DNA from: Sciurus carolinensis
Taxonomy: Eukaryota > Chordata > Mammalia > Rodentia > Sciuridae
Direction of reading: 5' to 3'
NCBI RefSeq assembly: GCF_902686445.1
Contig: NC_062221.1
Coordinates: 36,472,575 to 36,536,574 of the forward strand
Length of the DNA stretch: 64,000 bases
Below the pieces are notes generated by a model that had not been told where the DNA came from, ran no database searches, and was given only the letters and a program-made list of their open reading frames with translations. Positions 48,636 to 59,864 of this stretch are shown here, in pieces. Position 1 is the stretch's first letter. Every line of letters starts with the position of its first letter. A program made the translations under genes and the position numbers.

Positions 48636-49059
48636 AAAAAATGCAACTATAACTCAGGCACTACCAGAAATAGAAAAATTACAAGGATTCTCTACAATTC
48701 TTTTCTCTGTATATCTCATTGTATTGGTCATGAATTTTCCTCTCATTTTTATTTTTCCCTTTTCTAGGAATTAACATAATATTGAAACTTCCCAGATCTT
48801 AGATATCGTAACTTGTTCTACTGGATAAAATTTCATCTAGAATCTAAGTTTCCAAAGATTGGGGTTTAGTTGAACTGATTTCTATACTGATTATATCTCG
48901 CCAGAGCTTCAGAATAGCAACATGGATAGGCCACTTAAACCAACAAGATTAAGGGACAACTGGGAAGACATTTTAATTATTGTCACACCAATAATGTATA
49001 TTAATAGGTTTTAATGTTAATTTATACCATGCAGAAGAGAATCATACGTTGTGACTACT
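48636..49059. other. Intergenic, nothing identified
   Basis: No gene or repeat named; may contain further decayed L1. Confidence 0.4.
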
Positions 49060-49720
49060 TTCTCCTACAGACAAAATAAAAGAAACATGTTGGAAATCTC
49101 AATAGAGTAAAGATGCTAGTTATACTCAAATTGATCCATAGGTTTAATGTAATTTCCATCAAAGTCACAGCAAGATATATTGAGGACATATTCAAGATTA
49201 TTTTAAACTTTGTATGGCAATCCCCTCATCCTAGAACACTAACAGATTATGAAGAATAAAGTGAAAGGAGCAACCTAATTTGATATTAAGCTTACTATTG
49301 ATTATAATCAGGATGGTTTGGCACTATCAGAGGGATAAACACACGAATCAATGGAATACTGAGAGAACTTAAATACATCCTCACACAAGTATAGATAATT
49401 AATTTTTGACAAAGTGAAAACAAATTCAATAGATGAAGGATAATATTTTTAACAAATGGAGCTGAAGAAAATGGACAGGTAAAGGGAAAAAATTAACTTT
49501 GATCTAAACCATGTTTCATACAGTTAACACAAAATGTATTACAAATTTAAATGTATAATGCAAAATTACCAAACAGATAACAGGAATACATTTTATTTAC
49601 ATTTTACTTATAATCCCCTGAATTGGATAATTCTGATTTGAATTAAAGATCATTGAAAGGATTATAAAACTGATATTTGGTGAAGAAAAATATCACAAAA
49701 TAATAAGAAGAATCTTATAG
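49060..49720 (+). mobile_element. Ancient L1 ORF2 fragment
   Basis: Follows the thumb and C-terminal parts of L1 ORF2 as nucleotides: 'aatgtaatttccatcaaag', 'atggtttggcactatcagag', 'gataattaatttttgacaaag' in outline, and 'ttaacaaatggagctgaag'. Many stops and indels. It corresponds in position to 35.5-35.9 kb of the young L1. Confidence 0.75.
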
Positions 49721-50350
49721 GCATTTAAAAATAAAATCAATTTGCCAAAGTAAGCAGTATTCATTTTGAAAGTTTGGTTATATTTTTAATTCAGTCTAAT
49801 CCAAAGTATAAGAAAAAATGAGACACCTATACATTTAATCAATAAAAATTATTAAGTACCATTTTTCTCATTTTGAACTATAGCAATATATTATTTTGAG
49901 CTTTTTTTTAAAATAAAGTATTGTCCTTTTTACTGCTTTTCTAATGCCAAGATAAAAAAATATGAATGTTTTGCTAAAAACTACATTTTTTTTTACAACA
50001 GAAATTTATTATCGATGTAAAAGGATTGGATGTATTTACCAGTGCAAGTCCTACAGGGTTTTTGAAGAATATACCTAATAACTCATTCATGGTTACCAGC
50101 AAGATCAGAATAATGCAAACTGTGGGGACACACTTAGAAGGAATTGATTCTTTTATAAAAACTAAATGCTCATAAAAATTATATAGACTACTGTTATTTA
50201 AAGGTTTTCTAAACACAGTCTTAATATTTAAAACCATGTCTTTGAATAGGATTGGGATTTTTATTTATTTGCACTTTTATAAGTGACACAGGTTATCAAC
50301 TGGTCTTGCTAAATATAAACACATAAGGAAACATTGCTATAAAGAAATAT
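49721..50350. other. Intergenic, nothing identified
   Basis: AT-rich with short A and T runs. The 87-codon antisense frame at 49974-50237 has no recognisable domain. Confidence 0.45.
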
Positions 50351-50354
50351 ATAT

Positions 50355-50459
50355 TTGACTCAGGGGTAGAGTGCTTGCTTGGCATGTGTGAGGCCCTGGG
50401 TTTGATGCTCAGCACCACATAAAAATAAATTAAATTGAACAAAAGATCCATTGACAACT
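50355..50459 (+). mobile_element. ID-type SINE with sciurid-like tail
   Basis: tRNA-derived ID core: 'gactcaggggtagagtgct', 'gcatgtgtgaggccctggg' and 'gctcagcaccaca'. It is followed by the typical tail 'ttgaacaaaagatccattga' and 'caactaaa'. Good core identity suggests it is fairly young. Its tail runs into the palindrome at 50460. Confidence 0.9.
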
Positions 50460-50521
50460 AAAATATTTTTAAAAAGAGAGAAATATATATGTATATATTT
50501 CTCTCTTTTTAAAAATATTTT
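50460..50521. repeat. Near-perfect palindrome with 30-bp arms
   Basis: Bases 50460-50489 and 50492-50521 are exact reverse complements, separated by only TG. The arm contains TTTTTAAAAAGAGAGAAATA. It starts at the tail of the ID SINE and is followed by TA-rich palindromic sequence. It could form a cruciform or hairpin. Confidence 0.95.
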
Positions 50522-50643
50522 TAATTATTATATATAGTATTATATATTATATATTATTATATATAATATTATATATAATATGTAATTTATATATATTATA
50601 TATTATTATATATAATATTAATATATATATGTATATATTTCTC
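50522..50643. repeat. TA-rich low-complexity palindromic tract
   Basis: Interleaved TATA, ATTA and TATATAATAT units with many self-complementary stretches. It ends with GTATATATTTCTC, an echo of the right arm of the adjoining palindrome. Confidence 0.9.
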
Positions 50644-51889
50644 ACCTTATGTTCCACAACAAATCAAAGATTAAAATTAGAAAATCTGAAAGTGTATGGA
50701 CCTCTAAAAAATGTATCTCTTTTTTAAATAGCAGTAATAAAACTGACAAAAGTTGTCAAAGTAAGCTTTCTCAAAACTCTGAAATTAACCAAAGTTTCAC
50801 AGAAAGCAGGTAAACATTTGTTGGAGGGAAGTGAATCTTGATAATAACAATTAACTTTGTAGCATTTTATCTTTCCTTAATTCTGCATACCTTTCTGCAA
50901 CTCTGAGATAGTCCTGAAAAATGATAACCTACATTTTCTGAAAGGAACACAAAAAAAGAAGTTCTATCAAACCTCATTTCAAAGAAATGACTTTATTTAA
51001 CTTGACTGATGTTTTCTTGAAAGACCAAAGTTTAAAACCTGTTTTTATTTAATCTGACACAAACTAATTCAGTTCTAAATGCCTCTTCTCCTAAGACTTA
51101 ATGAAAATTGTTTATTAACAAGTGATTTTAACATTACTTTCTGGAACAATAGATAATGGATAAGGGAAAGAAAAGAGAGAGAAAGAGAGAAAGGAGAGAG
51201 AGAGAGAGAGAGAGATAGCAAAAATATAAGAAAAACTAAAAATGAAATGCCCATAGGAGATTTGAAAAACTTAGATGTATTAATTATGAGCATCTTAAAT
51301 TTTATATTCATGATAACAGTAGTAATATGCTCAGAAAAGATCCAGTGAGAACCTAAACTTTCACTTCTTGCTGGTCTTAAGCTTAGCATAAGTAGGAAGT
51401 GAATGCTAAGGCAGAGTAGTAAACCAGCTAAATTTTGAAGGCATGTTACAGTACATACAAAGACCCTTTTGATAAAGATTGGGAGTTTGTTTCTAAATGT
51501 TTAAGAAAATCTCTATCAATTGTTTGTTTAACTACTAATTTAATGAGAGACTTCAGTGATCACAACTGACAAAAAATACAGATTTTTCCAGAAACTAGTT
51601 CAAAAATTCATTAAACAAACAATTATAAAAAGTAGCACCAAGAAAAAATCCTGGGTTGAGCAAAGAATCTGATTTCTGGAATTGCCATAAATTATTTTTA
51701 AAATGTATTTTTCAGAAACATTGAGACACATAAGGAAACTGGATGATACAACTCATACACAGAGGAGGAAAACAGCCTTTAGAAGACGTTCTTAATGTAG
51801 CTTATTTGTCAGCCTTATTTAACTAAATATATCAAACTAAAGTGAATTATACATTAAATACTAAAGAAAAATATGAGAATGGTCTTTTA
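50644..51889. other. Intergenic with an AG-rich simple repeat
   Basis: No gene or nameable transposon apart from a (GA)n-rich tract at about 51165-51215. The 104-codon antisense frame at 51075-51389 reads through that tract (Leu-Ser run) and is an artefact of it. Confidence 0.5.
51165..51215. repeat. (GA)n-rich microsatellite
   Basis: Imperfect AG/GA repeat, best at about 51193-51215. Confidence 0.95.
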
Positions 51890-52912
51890 ACAAACACAAA
51901 ATAAGAAACAGAGATAAAATACTGAAAAGAAATTGTGGATTTACAAAACAAAATATTTGAAGTTGAAAATTCCTAGTGATTGACAACAAATGATTTCAGC
52001 AGGGAAAAGAAAAAAAGTTTGACCCAATTTGATGAGAAATCAATTGGAATTATCTAGTCTGAGTACAGAAAGAAAAAAAAAGAAAATGCATAAAAGAACA
52101 GAGCCTCAGAATTCATCAATATGTACATAATAGGAATCACAGAGGAAAGAACAAATAAAAAAAAAGGAAGAAAGCATATTTAAAGAAATAATGGCCCCAA
52201 ACCCTCTAAAATTGTTGAAATAATATATGTCTCAAGATCACAATAAAGGTCAGGTAGGATAAATTCAGAAATATATAACTACATGCCTCAAAATTAAAGT
52301 CAAAATGCAAAAATGTAAAGAATCTTGGAAAGCATAAAAGTCGGTAGCCCATATGAGGGATACTGAATAAAATCAATTGCAAATTTCTCATCAGAAACCA
52401 TTAAGACCCAAGGCAGAGTGATGTTAAATGGATTCAAGAAAAATAAATAAATAAAATTTAGAAAGAACAATTCTAGACCTTTCAAACTTTCCTTTAGAAA
52501 ATGAAAGAGAAAGTAAAACCTTTCATGATAAACAAAAATAGAGAGATTTTGTTGCCAAGTGTTATAATAAATAAAAAACGTGTCCTTTAAGATAAAATAA
52601 AAGAACATGACAAATCAATTCAGGTTACATGAAGAATTATTGAGCACCTGTTGAACTAACTGCTTTGGAAAAATAAAAGACAATATAGATATATTTTCAC
52701 TGTTTAAAACTCCTTCTTCTGCCAATCTGATTCTAAGGACAACTTCATAAAACAATGTTCACATGTAAAGGAAAGGATTTGAACTACTACCTGATACCAT
52801 ACCCCAAATTACCTCTAAATAAATAAAGGATTCAGATATAACAACTACATTTACAAAATTCTTAAAAGAAGACATAAATGTGAATTTCACCTTGGACGCA
52901 GTGGTTGTTGCT

Positions 52913-53006
52913 TGTTCTTTGGATGTCATATGTGAGAAACCCCCCAATGGTTTCTTAAATGGGTTCTAAAACCATTGGGTTTCTTACATATGATATCCAA
53001 AGAACA
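52913..53006. repeat. Local inverted duplication (hairpin) inside the old L1
   Basis: 52913-52953 and 52969-53006 are inverted copies of each other, beginning and ending TGTTCTTTGGAT/ATCCAAAGAACA. They have two base differences and a three-C length difference. The ~15-base loop is at 52954-52968. The right arm is the expected L1 sequence; the left arm is the extra inverted copy. Confidence 0.92.
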
Positions 53007-53164
53007 AACAAAAAACAGATTAATTGAATTTTATCAAAATTGAAAATTTTGTGTATCAAAGGACACAAAAATATGTCAAAATACACTCTACTGTCATGTA
53101 TATCTAAAAGGAACAAATTAAAAAATGTTAAAAATTCATAGAAGGAGAAAAATTATGTTTTTAT

Positions 53165-53235
53165 ATGTGTATATATATATATATGTATATATTCTGTTTG
53201 TAAATGTATAGATAGATAAATAGAGATATTCTCCA
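53165..53235. repeat. TA/GATA-type low-complexity repeat
   Basis: TATATA tract (53170-53190) followed by short GATA units. Located between the L1 part and the SINE. Confidence 0.85.
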
Positions 53236-53274
53236 TAGTACACCTATGTTAAGGAGATTCTATGCATATTCTTA

Positions 53275-53434
53275 TTTTTTATTTTGGATACTGGGATTTT
53301 AACCCATGAGCACTTAACCACTGAATTGCTAAGTATCCCGCTAAGTTGCTAAGATTGGCTTTGAACTCCTGATCCTCTTTCCTCAGCCTCTGGAGCAGCT
53401 GGGATTACTGGCATGTGCCACCACACCAGCCAGC
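53275..53434 (-). mobile_element. Dimeric B1/ID-type SINE, antisense, with target duplication
   Basis: On the plus strand the ID part comes first ('aacccatgagcacttaacc'), then the B1 part ('gaactcctgatcctcttt', 'gctgggattactggcatg'). Flanked by TATGCATATTCTTA (53261-53274) and TATGTATATCCTTA (53435-53448), a 14-bp target duplication with two changes. It splits the old L1. Confidence 0.9.
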
Positions 53435-54539
53435 TATGTATATCCTTAGCATTCAGCAATTAAAAAGAGTACTGACCCTATTTAAAATGAGCACAGGGCT
53501 TAAACAGACATTTCTCCAAAGAAGGCATACAAATGACCAAAGAAGAACATGAAAAATGTTCAACACCATTAGTAACTAAGGCAAATGATATTAAAATCAC
53601 AATGATATATTCCTTTATATCTCCTATGATATTAATGATATGAAAAATATTTTTTAAAGAAAATAGATGTTAGTAAAGCAGTGAAGAAATTGGAACATTC
53701 TTACTTTTAGGTGGGAATATAAAATGTCATAGCTGTTGTAAAAATCAATATGGCAACACCATACAAAGTTAAACATGGGGGTTATAACATAACCCAACAA
53801 TTCTACTACTAGGTATGACCTCAAGAGAATTGAAAATATGTACACACTTAAGGTTGTGTTGATAGTTATACTTTTCTCATAATCAAAAAGTGGAAACAAC
53901 TCAAACATCCATTGGGCTAGAAGGGATGAACAAAATGTGCTATACCCATACAATGGAATATTATGTCCCAGAAGTGAATGCAGTAGTGATGCGGGCTATA
54001 GCATAAATGAATCCCAAACGTCTGATCCTAAGTGTAAGAAGTGAGTTATAAGAGTACACATATTGCAATATTTCACTTATGGAAAATTTTCAGAATAAGC
54101 AATATACCAGACATAAAAATGATCAGTGATTGTCAAGCATTTAGGAGAAGGGAGAAAAGATAACGAATGCTAATAGAGCACTTCTCTTTGGGGTGATGAA
54201 CACTTTCTGGAAATGGGTAGTGGTAATGACTATGTAACCCTGTGAATATTCTATAATCCACTAAATTATACATTTATAAGTAGAGAATTTATGACATTTG
54301 AATATTCTTTTAAATAATTAAAATCAGAACCTTAAAATTAGAATACAATTAAGACAACTTCTGGCCTGGTGCTTCCCAAACTAGGGCATTATTGAAATCA
54401 TATGAAGAGGTTTCTGTTCAGTATGAATTTTATACATATTTTTATTTAACAGATTTGAGGTAGAATAAATAAAAAATAAGTTTTAGGAAATTATAAAATT
54501 ATGATTAATATTTAGGTTTGAAAACATTTAAGAGGAAAA

Positions 54540-54615
54540 TAAAGCCCCAAGAAGTAGTGGCATGCCCAAGGTCATAGACTACCAGAAGCTAGAACAAGGT
54601 GTTCAGTTCCTTTTT
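54540..54615 (+). mobile_element. MIR core fragment
   Basis: 'aagaagtagtggcatgccc', then 'aaggtcatagactaccag' corresponds to the conserved MIR block 'taacttgcccaaggtcacac'. Short, ancient. Confidence 0.6.
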
Positions 54616-54984
54616 TCTTGATCTTTTCATAATGCTATGCTACTTCCCATTATAGTCACCTTCAAGCTAATTAACTCTATACACATGTACCTTTTGTTTG
54701 TTATATACTGCGTGGTGATTCAGAGAAAGTCATCTAAACTGGGTTTCCTTCCTATTAACCCTGGGTTGACAACCCAATTCCCCTTCTTACTCCCTTTCCT
54801 TCAAAATCCCTTCTATTTTTTGCTCTGTGACAAGAGAACTGTGGGATTTATTTAGCACATTGGGAGATTATGCTGTGTAGAACCCAATAAATCTACAGTT
54901 CCTTTGTGACGTAATATATTTATGGACATTATTACTGTTGTATTGTTCCTGCCTCTTTATTCTTTTTTTCAAACTGCCTCTTCA

Positions 54985-55036
<52 letters not shown>

Positions 55037-56397
55037 TTTCCTCCACTTGAGGCCATGTTTTTCATTCATGAGAGGAGGGTGAAGCAGATTGAGTTTATCT
55101 GCATATCTAATTTTATTCAGCATATGCTATTAATGTGTATGTGAATACTTTAAGAATGAAATAACTATGCTATTGTTTGTCTACAAAGAGGGTTAAAGGA
55201 GAAACTTTGGGAAATTCTTTAATGTGATTTTCACTTTTGCCTCTGTAATTACAGGATCTCCACCCTGTTTGGTCCAAAGAAGGCATCTGCCAGTGAACAG
55301 TTAAAGCATATTTTAACAGAATGAATGAAAGGCATATAAGACTATGGTTTAATATGGTGATTAATTTAAATGCTTAGAGATATGTTTGACACAGTTATTT
55401 TCTGTGGTAGATAGTATGACTAGTATTCAAAGGGGAATCACGACATTGATTTCTTCCTGTAATATAATAACAAGTGTACCTCTTTTGCTCCACTTATGGA
55501 GACCACAAGGTAAACAAACTCCTTCCCTGCAGATGAAACAAAGATGATGTTAGAGAATGGAAAGGGAACTCTGGGATTGGGAAGTAGATGAAAGGAGGCT
55601 GATAGAAAAGACAGTATTCCACACACAAAGCTCCAAGGATTTGCACTCTATCCTGTGAACACGTTTGCACAGATGGTCTCTCAGTCACCATTTTGAAAGA
55701 AAAGCAGAGGCATAGCAAGGGTATTTGGGAGACTGACAATTTTTTTCTTGGAAACTGAACATTAATTGAAAGTACCACATAAATAATAAAAGGCAGTAAA
55801 GGGATGTCCTGCAGTGTTTTGTTCATTACCATGTTGCATTTGTGGTTTTGTTTTGAGTATCCATTCTTCATTCTTTCAGCAATTTCCTCAGTTCCTGATT
55901 TATGTCTTCGTGTTCTCAATCCAGTTGAATAAGTTCATCAGTTGATAGGGTCTAAGTCACTTTCCCAACAAATCAGTGCATCACTTTGCCCTTGGAATTG
56001 CTATAGGCATGTGACCTTGTGAAGCCAATCTAATACGAGAGTGATATTAATCCAATAGTAGAATAATATTTATTAGAAAATAAATTGCAATTGTGAAGTA
56101 CTTTGCATTAGACGTGAATGTATCTAACGGTCTAAGAAATTTATCAAATGTATTTGATTTTATTTCTGTGGTTCCACCTCTTAAATTTTATATAAATATT
56201 TTCCTTAGATCTGCAGTCCTGTTTTGTAAGCACTAATGTTTGTAAATGTCATTTTTCTCATATGCAATCCAATGCAAAAAAACTTACTACTTTAATATGA
56301 CAGGTATTCTTTGTAATTAATATAGCAGTGCCAAGATAATTCTGATGCAGTATATTTGAACTCACAGTGTCCTTGTACATGGAATTTTCATTTTCTA
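54616..56397. other. Intergenic, nothing identified
   Basis: Includes the (TC)n tract at 54989-55033. The 141-codon antisense frame at 55494-55919 is the longest frame outside the L1s. It shows no domain, signal peptide or repeat-free conservation clue, so I do not call it a gene. Confidence 0.45.
54989..55033. repeat. (TC)n microsatellite
   Basis: About 22 TC units without interruption. Short frames on both strands read through it. Confidence 0.98.
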
Positions 56398-56528
56398 CTC
56401 TTGTGAGTATGTATTTGACGTTGTTCAAAAGAAGTTATAGCAATAATGTATGTGTATGAGTACTTGCCAGTAATCTTTTGCAAAAGTAAAGATTTTAACT
56501 TCTGTTATGATAATGGGAGTAGGTAACT
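56398..56528. repeat. Left copy of a diverged direct repeat pair
   Basis: Shares an ordered set of blocks with 58826-58958: 'caaaagaagt', 'gcaataatgtatgtg', 'atgagtactt', 'ccagtaatc', 'ttttgcaaaa' and 'atgggagtaggtaact'. About three quarters or more of positions agree by eye. Not recognised as a known family. Confidence 0.8.
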
Positions 56529-58355
56529 CAAGGACTCATGTGGACAATTATTCCCCTTTCCTATGAGTTCAATTCATTTCCTACTTGGGTGGAAATTGGG
56601 AATGGAAAAAGTGTTCTGCTTAATGGATATGTCTGTAGTGGAGACATTCACACAGGGACTTAAGTAGACAAGTTCAGCAGATTAGAAACACTAAAATCTG
56701 TAAGGTACAAAGCTGGAGTACTTATATTCTAATTTATAATGTTTATTTAAAAGGAAACTTTTCTTAAATAGGCAGTCATGTGTCAGTACAGTTATGTGAA
56801 TAAACTGCAATAAACATTGAAAAAACCCAATTCTCTCATTCCTTTTGGTATATTTGACCTATTCTACATCTCTCCTCAGTGCCAGAGATGGTTAATATTT
56901 TATGAATACATCTTTTAATAGTGAAGTATTTATAATATTTATAAGGTGTAGAGTGACCAAAAGTATATTACTCAGAGACTTAGATGTTACCTCATGGTGA
57001 AAAATTCATAGCTTTCAAACCATAATTTATTGCACAGAAAGTAAAGAAAATTTATTCAAAATTCTTTGACAATTTTCATAATATCATATGGCTAAAATGT
57101 TATATACAGTAGTTTACTAGACAAATATTAAGAAATAACCAAATACCATTTAAGGCAACAGATTAATTTCAACAATGCTTATGAAAGCAACTTCTTTTCC
57201 AAACAACATATATTATGGAAAAAATATTAAAAGTATTATGTCCAGAATGTCAATTACTATGTTGAAATAATAAAATTACAATGCCCCTTGATTAATTTAT
57301 GATTAACCAATGGACTTTGGGCAAAGTAAAAAGCAATCAACTGAATCTCACTAAAATATTGGCAAAGTTGATAGACAATAATGAGAAAAAAATAATATTT
57401 AATAAGAACAATCAGTGGTAGCCTCAGTTAACTTATAATTGTATGTTTTTCAGCTGCTTTTTTGTCCACTTATGAAAATGGATATCAAACAAAACAAATT
57501 TAGGACAAGAACTTTAAACCTTTGTTTCACAAAATGTTAAACCAAATACATTTTTTTTTCACTACAAAATAATAGTTTACATGGGAAAAATAGATTTTAT
57601 GCTATTAGTGGATAAATTTCCTTAAATATTCACTTAACCTTTTCCTTTTCAAGAAAAATTTCACTTTCATATTGTTTCAAATAGACATGTTAATACAGCA
57701 GTACATGAATATAGTCCTCAGATAAATAAATATACATCTGTTAGGATGCATATTCAAGTCTCAAATTGATAAGTGTACATGTCAAAAATATTTAAAGACA
57801 TATTTGTTAATCGTTTTCCCAGGCTTACCTCAGGTATGTAGAACACTAAAGAAATAAGACGAGTAAAGTCACAGGGAAATATTTCTGGGGATCAAGACAG
57901 ATTAAGAAAATTACAGCAGCATTTCTCCAAACAAACCACAACACTGGCCCAATATCTTTCTCTTCACCTCACTTCTCTATGCCCTCCACACATGCCAATG
58001 TACATGTGTCTTTCAAAATGTGTCACGTTCTCAACTAGTTTTGATGACATCAAGACTTTAATATAGAGAAAATGACCCTAGAGCCATGCCTTCAATGCTT
58101 TTAATTTTGCTTATTTGTAACACTTATTACTTATATTTCACTCTCTTGTCAAAAAAGTTATTGAAATGTCAAGAAATATGTTTAATAATATAAAATCAGT
58201 GGCATATATTTCTGGTCTTATTTTATCATAAATATAATCCAGTGTTTCCATTATGGACATGATGTCAGCTGCTAATTCAAATTGGTGTATAGGTGCAAAT
58301 CTAAATCATAAGGACAATTTTTGCTTACTTTCTTAGATAGTTAGAGCTTCCAAAA
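56529..58355. other. Intergenic, nothing identified
   Basis: Very AT-rich, no gene or nameable repeat. Confidence 0.5.
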
Positions 58356-58421
58356 CATATATATATATATATGTATATATATATACACACACATATATAT
58401 ACATATATATATACACATATG
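58356..58421. repeat. (TA)n/(CA)n compound microsatellite
   Basis: Alternating ATAT and ACAC blocks, highly self-complementary. Confidence 0.97.
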
Positions 58422-58621
58422 TCCAAAGCTTGTATATATCTGTCATTTTATTTATTCTTATGTAGATTATAATTGTGCTCTTCAAAGGATCTATTAGATT
58501 TACTAATTTATTAAATATACTCTGGAACTATCTCTGTATGCTCAGAAAGTTTACTTGTTCACAGTATATTATTATTCTTAATACACTGGTAGATGAAAAA
58601 TTTTAATATTTTATTTGTAAA

Positions 58622-58797
58622 ATGCATGTGAACCCAGAGGCACTTAACCACTGAGCCACATTACCAGCCCTTTTTATGTTTTTATTTTGAAAGAGTCACT
58701 AAATTTCATAGGTCCTCCCTAAATTGGTGAAGCTGGCCTCAAATTTATAATCCTCTTATCTCAGCCTGAGCTGCCCAGATTACAGGTATGCCTGTGT
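58622..58797 (-). mobile_element. Dimeric B1/ID-type SINE, antisense
   Basis: Plus-strand order is the ID part ('cttaaccactgagccaca'), a linker, and the B1 part ('aattggtgaagctggcctc', 'cagattacaggtatgcct'). Diverged. Confidence 0.85.
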
Positions 58798-58825
58798 TTT
58801 CATATATATATTTTTGGTCACATAA

Positions 58826-58958
58826 ATTTGTGAATGTATATTTGATATTTCAAAAGAAGTCATTGCAATAATGTATGTGAATGAGTACTTTCCAGTAATC
58901 CTTTGCAAAATTAAAGGTTGTAATTTTCTTTTTTGAAAATGGGAGTAGGTAACTTAAA
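58826..58958. repeat. Right copy of a diverged direct repeat pair
   Basis: Partner of 56398-56528, same orientation, 2.4 kb apart. It lies between an antisense SINE and an LTR, neither of which is present at the left copy. Confidence 0.8.
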
Positions 58959-58993
58959 GACTTTTTTCTTTGTTCTTATTTTCTTTCTTTTTT

Positions 58994-59454
58994 TTATGGC
59001 TTGGGACCAGATTGTTCCCCAATTTGGGAAGATTTGGTCCCTAGTGCAGCAGTATTCAGAGGTAGGGCATTCAGAAACGTGAGAGGAGCTTGAAGTATCT
59101 AACCTGATCTGTGGATTAATCCACTGATGGATTAATATTTTGATGGCATTATTGGGAGGTGATGTAAACTGAAGGAGGAGAGGCCTACATAGAGGAAGTA
59201 GGTAATTTGGAGTGTACTCTGGAAGAACCTATCTTGTCTATTTCCCCACAGCCTCTTCCTCTCTATCTGCTTCCTGGATACCTTTCTCCACCATGCCCTA
59301 CCCACCATGATGCAGCCTTGCCTCAGACCCAATGCAATGGAGCTAGCAGATGATGAACTAAACTCTTTAAAACTGTAAGACAAAATAAATCTTTTTTTTA
59401 ACATTTTTTTTATTTTAGTATTTTGTAATAGCAATGAAGCTTTGCCTAGGACAC
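58994..59454 (+). mobile_element. MaLR/ERVL-type solo LTR with internal T-rich insert
   Basis: Starts 'tatggcttgggaccaga'. It carries 'gtattcagaggtagggc', a 'gatggcattattgggaggt' block, 'tctctatctgcttcctgg', 'atgatgcagccttgcctc', 'ccaatgcaatggagctag', 'aaaactgtaagacaaaataa' and the end 'gcctaggaca'. A TTTTTTTAACATTTTTTTT run follows the AATAAA signal. The 133-codon antisense frame (59132-59533) is a by-product of the LTR. Confidence 0.7.
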
Positions 59455-59536
59455 CCACTTTGTTTGAATAGCATACTTTTGTTTTTGAAGTTTCTAGAAA
59501 CTTGCCCATAAAATATTTTTGCACTCTATACATAGG

Positions 59537-59610
59537 CTGTTCTGAGAATCAAGCCCAGGGACTTGCACATGCTAGGGAAGTGCTCTATCACTGAGCTACA
59601 CTCAGCCCTG
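59537..59610 (-). mobile_element. ID-type SINE, antisense
   Basis: Plus-strand 'gagaatcaagcccagggact', 'gcacatgctagggaagtgct' and 'atcactgagctacactcag' is the reverse complement of the ID core. Confidence 0.85.
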
Positions 59611-59864
59611 CACAGTGTACTTAAAAAGTGGAGTAACATTTTCAACAATATGCTTTTTATTCACAGGTTATTGAACTTCTTGTGTTTATTAAACCTTCTG
59701 AAGTTCATTTTGGAAGTTCACATGTTCCTAGAAACAAGTACTTCCCATCAGTATAAACATTTGTATAAAGTATATGAAATTACTTCTGTCTGAATTCTTT
59801 TATTTCTTTTTTGTGTTTTTCAAATTTAATCTTCTAACAACTTCTTGAAATGTCACTTACAAAC

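Larger units (their letters stand above)
51890..54290 (+). mobile_element. Ancient L1 (possible HAL1-type) ORF1-to-3' end, interrupted
   Basis: Left part (51890-52615) follows an old L1M/HAL1 ORF1: 'gaatcacagaggaaagaac', 'aaagaaataatggcccca', 'atttctcatcagaaacc', 'ctttcatgataaacaaaaat' and 'agagattttgttgccaag'. After ~150 unassigned bases comes late ORF2 sequence (52780-53130: 'ataccccaaattacctc', 'caaaattcttaaaagaag'). After a SINE there is the ORF2 C-terminus and 3' UTR (53450-54290: 'cagacatttctccaaagaag', 'acccaacaattctactacta', 'gtgctatacccatacaatgg', 'tttggggtgatgaacac'). RT is missing, as in HAL1-like or internally deleted copies. A local inverted duplication disturbs 52913-53006. No frame is usable. 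Confidence 0.75.

Noticed and set aside
50355..50459. tRNA-like sequence
   Set aside because: It is an ID SINE derived from a tRNA; the acceptor stem and full cloverleaf are not kept, so it is not called a tRNA gene. The same holds for the other ID copies.
55494..55919. 141-codon antisense frame, the longest outside the L1 elements
   Set aside because: No domain or motif, mixed hydrophobic composition typical of AT-rich chance frames, and no neighbours or promoter to support it.
59132..59533. 133-codon antisense frame
   Set aside because: Lies antisense to a recognisable MaLR-type LTR and runs through its T-rich insert; a by-product of the repeat.
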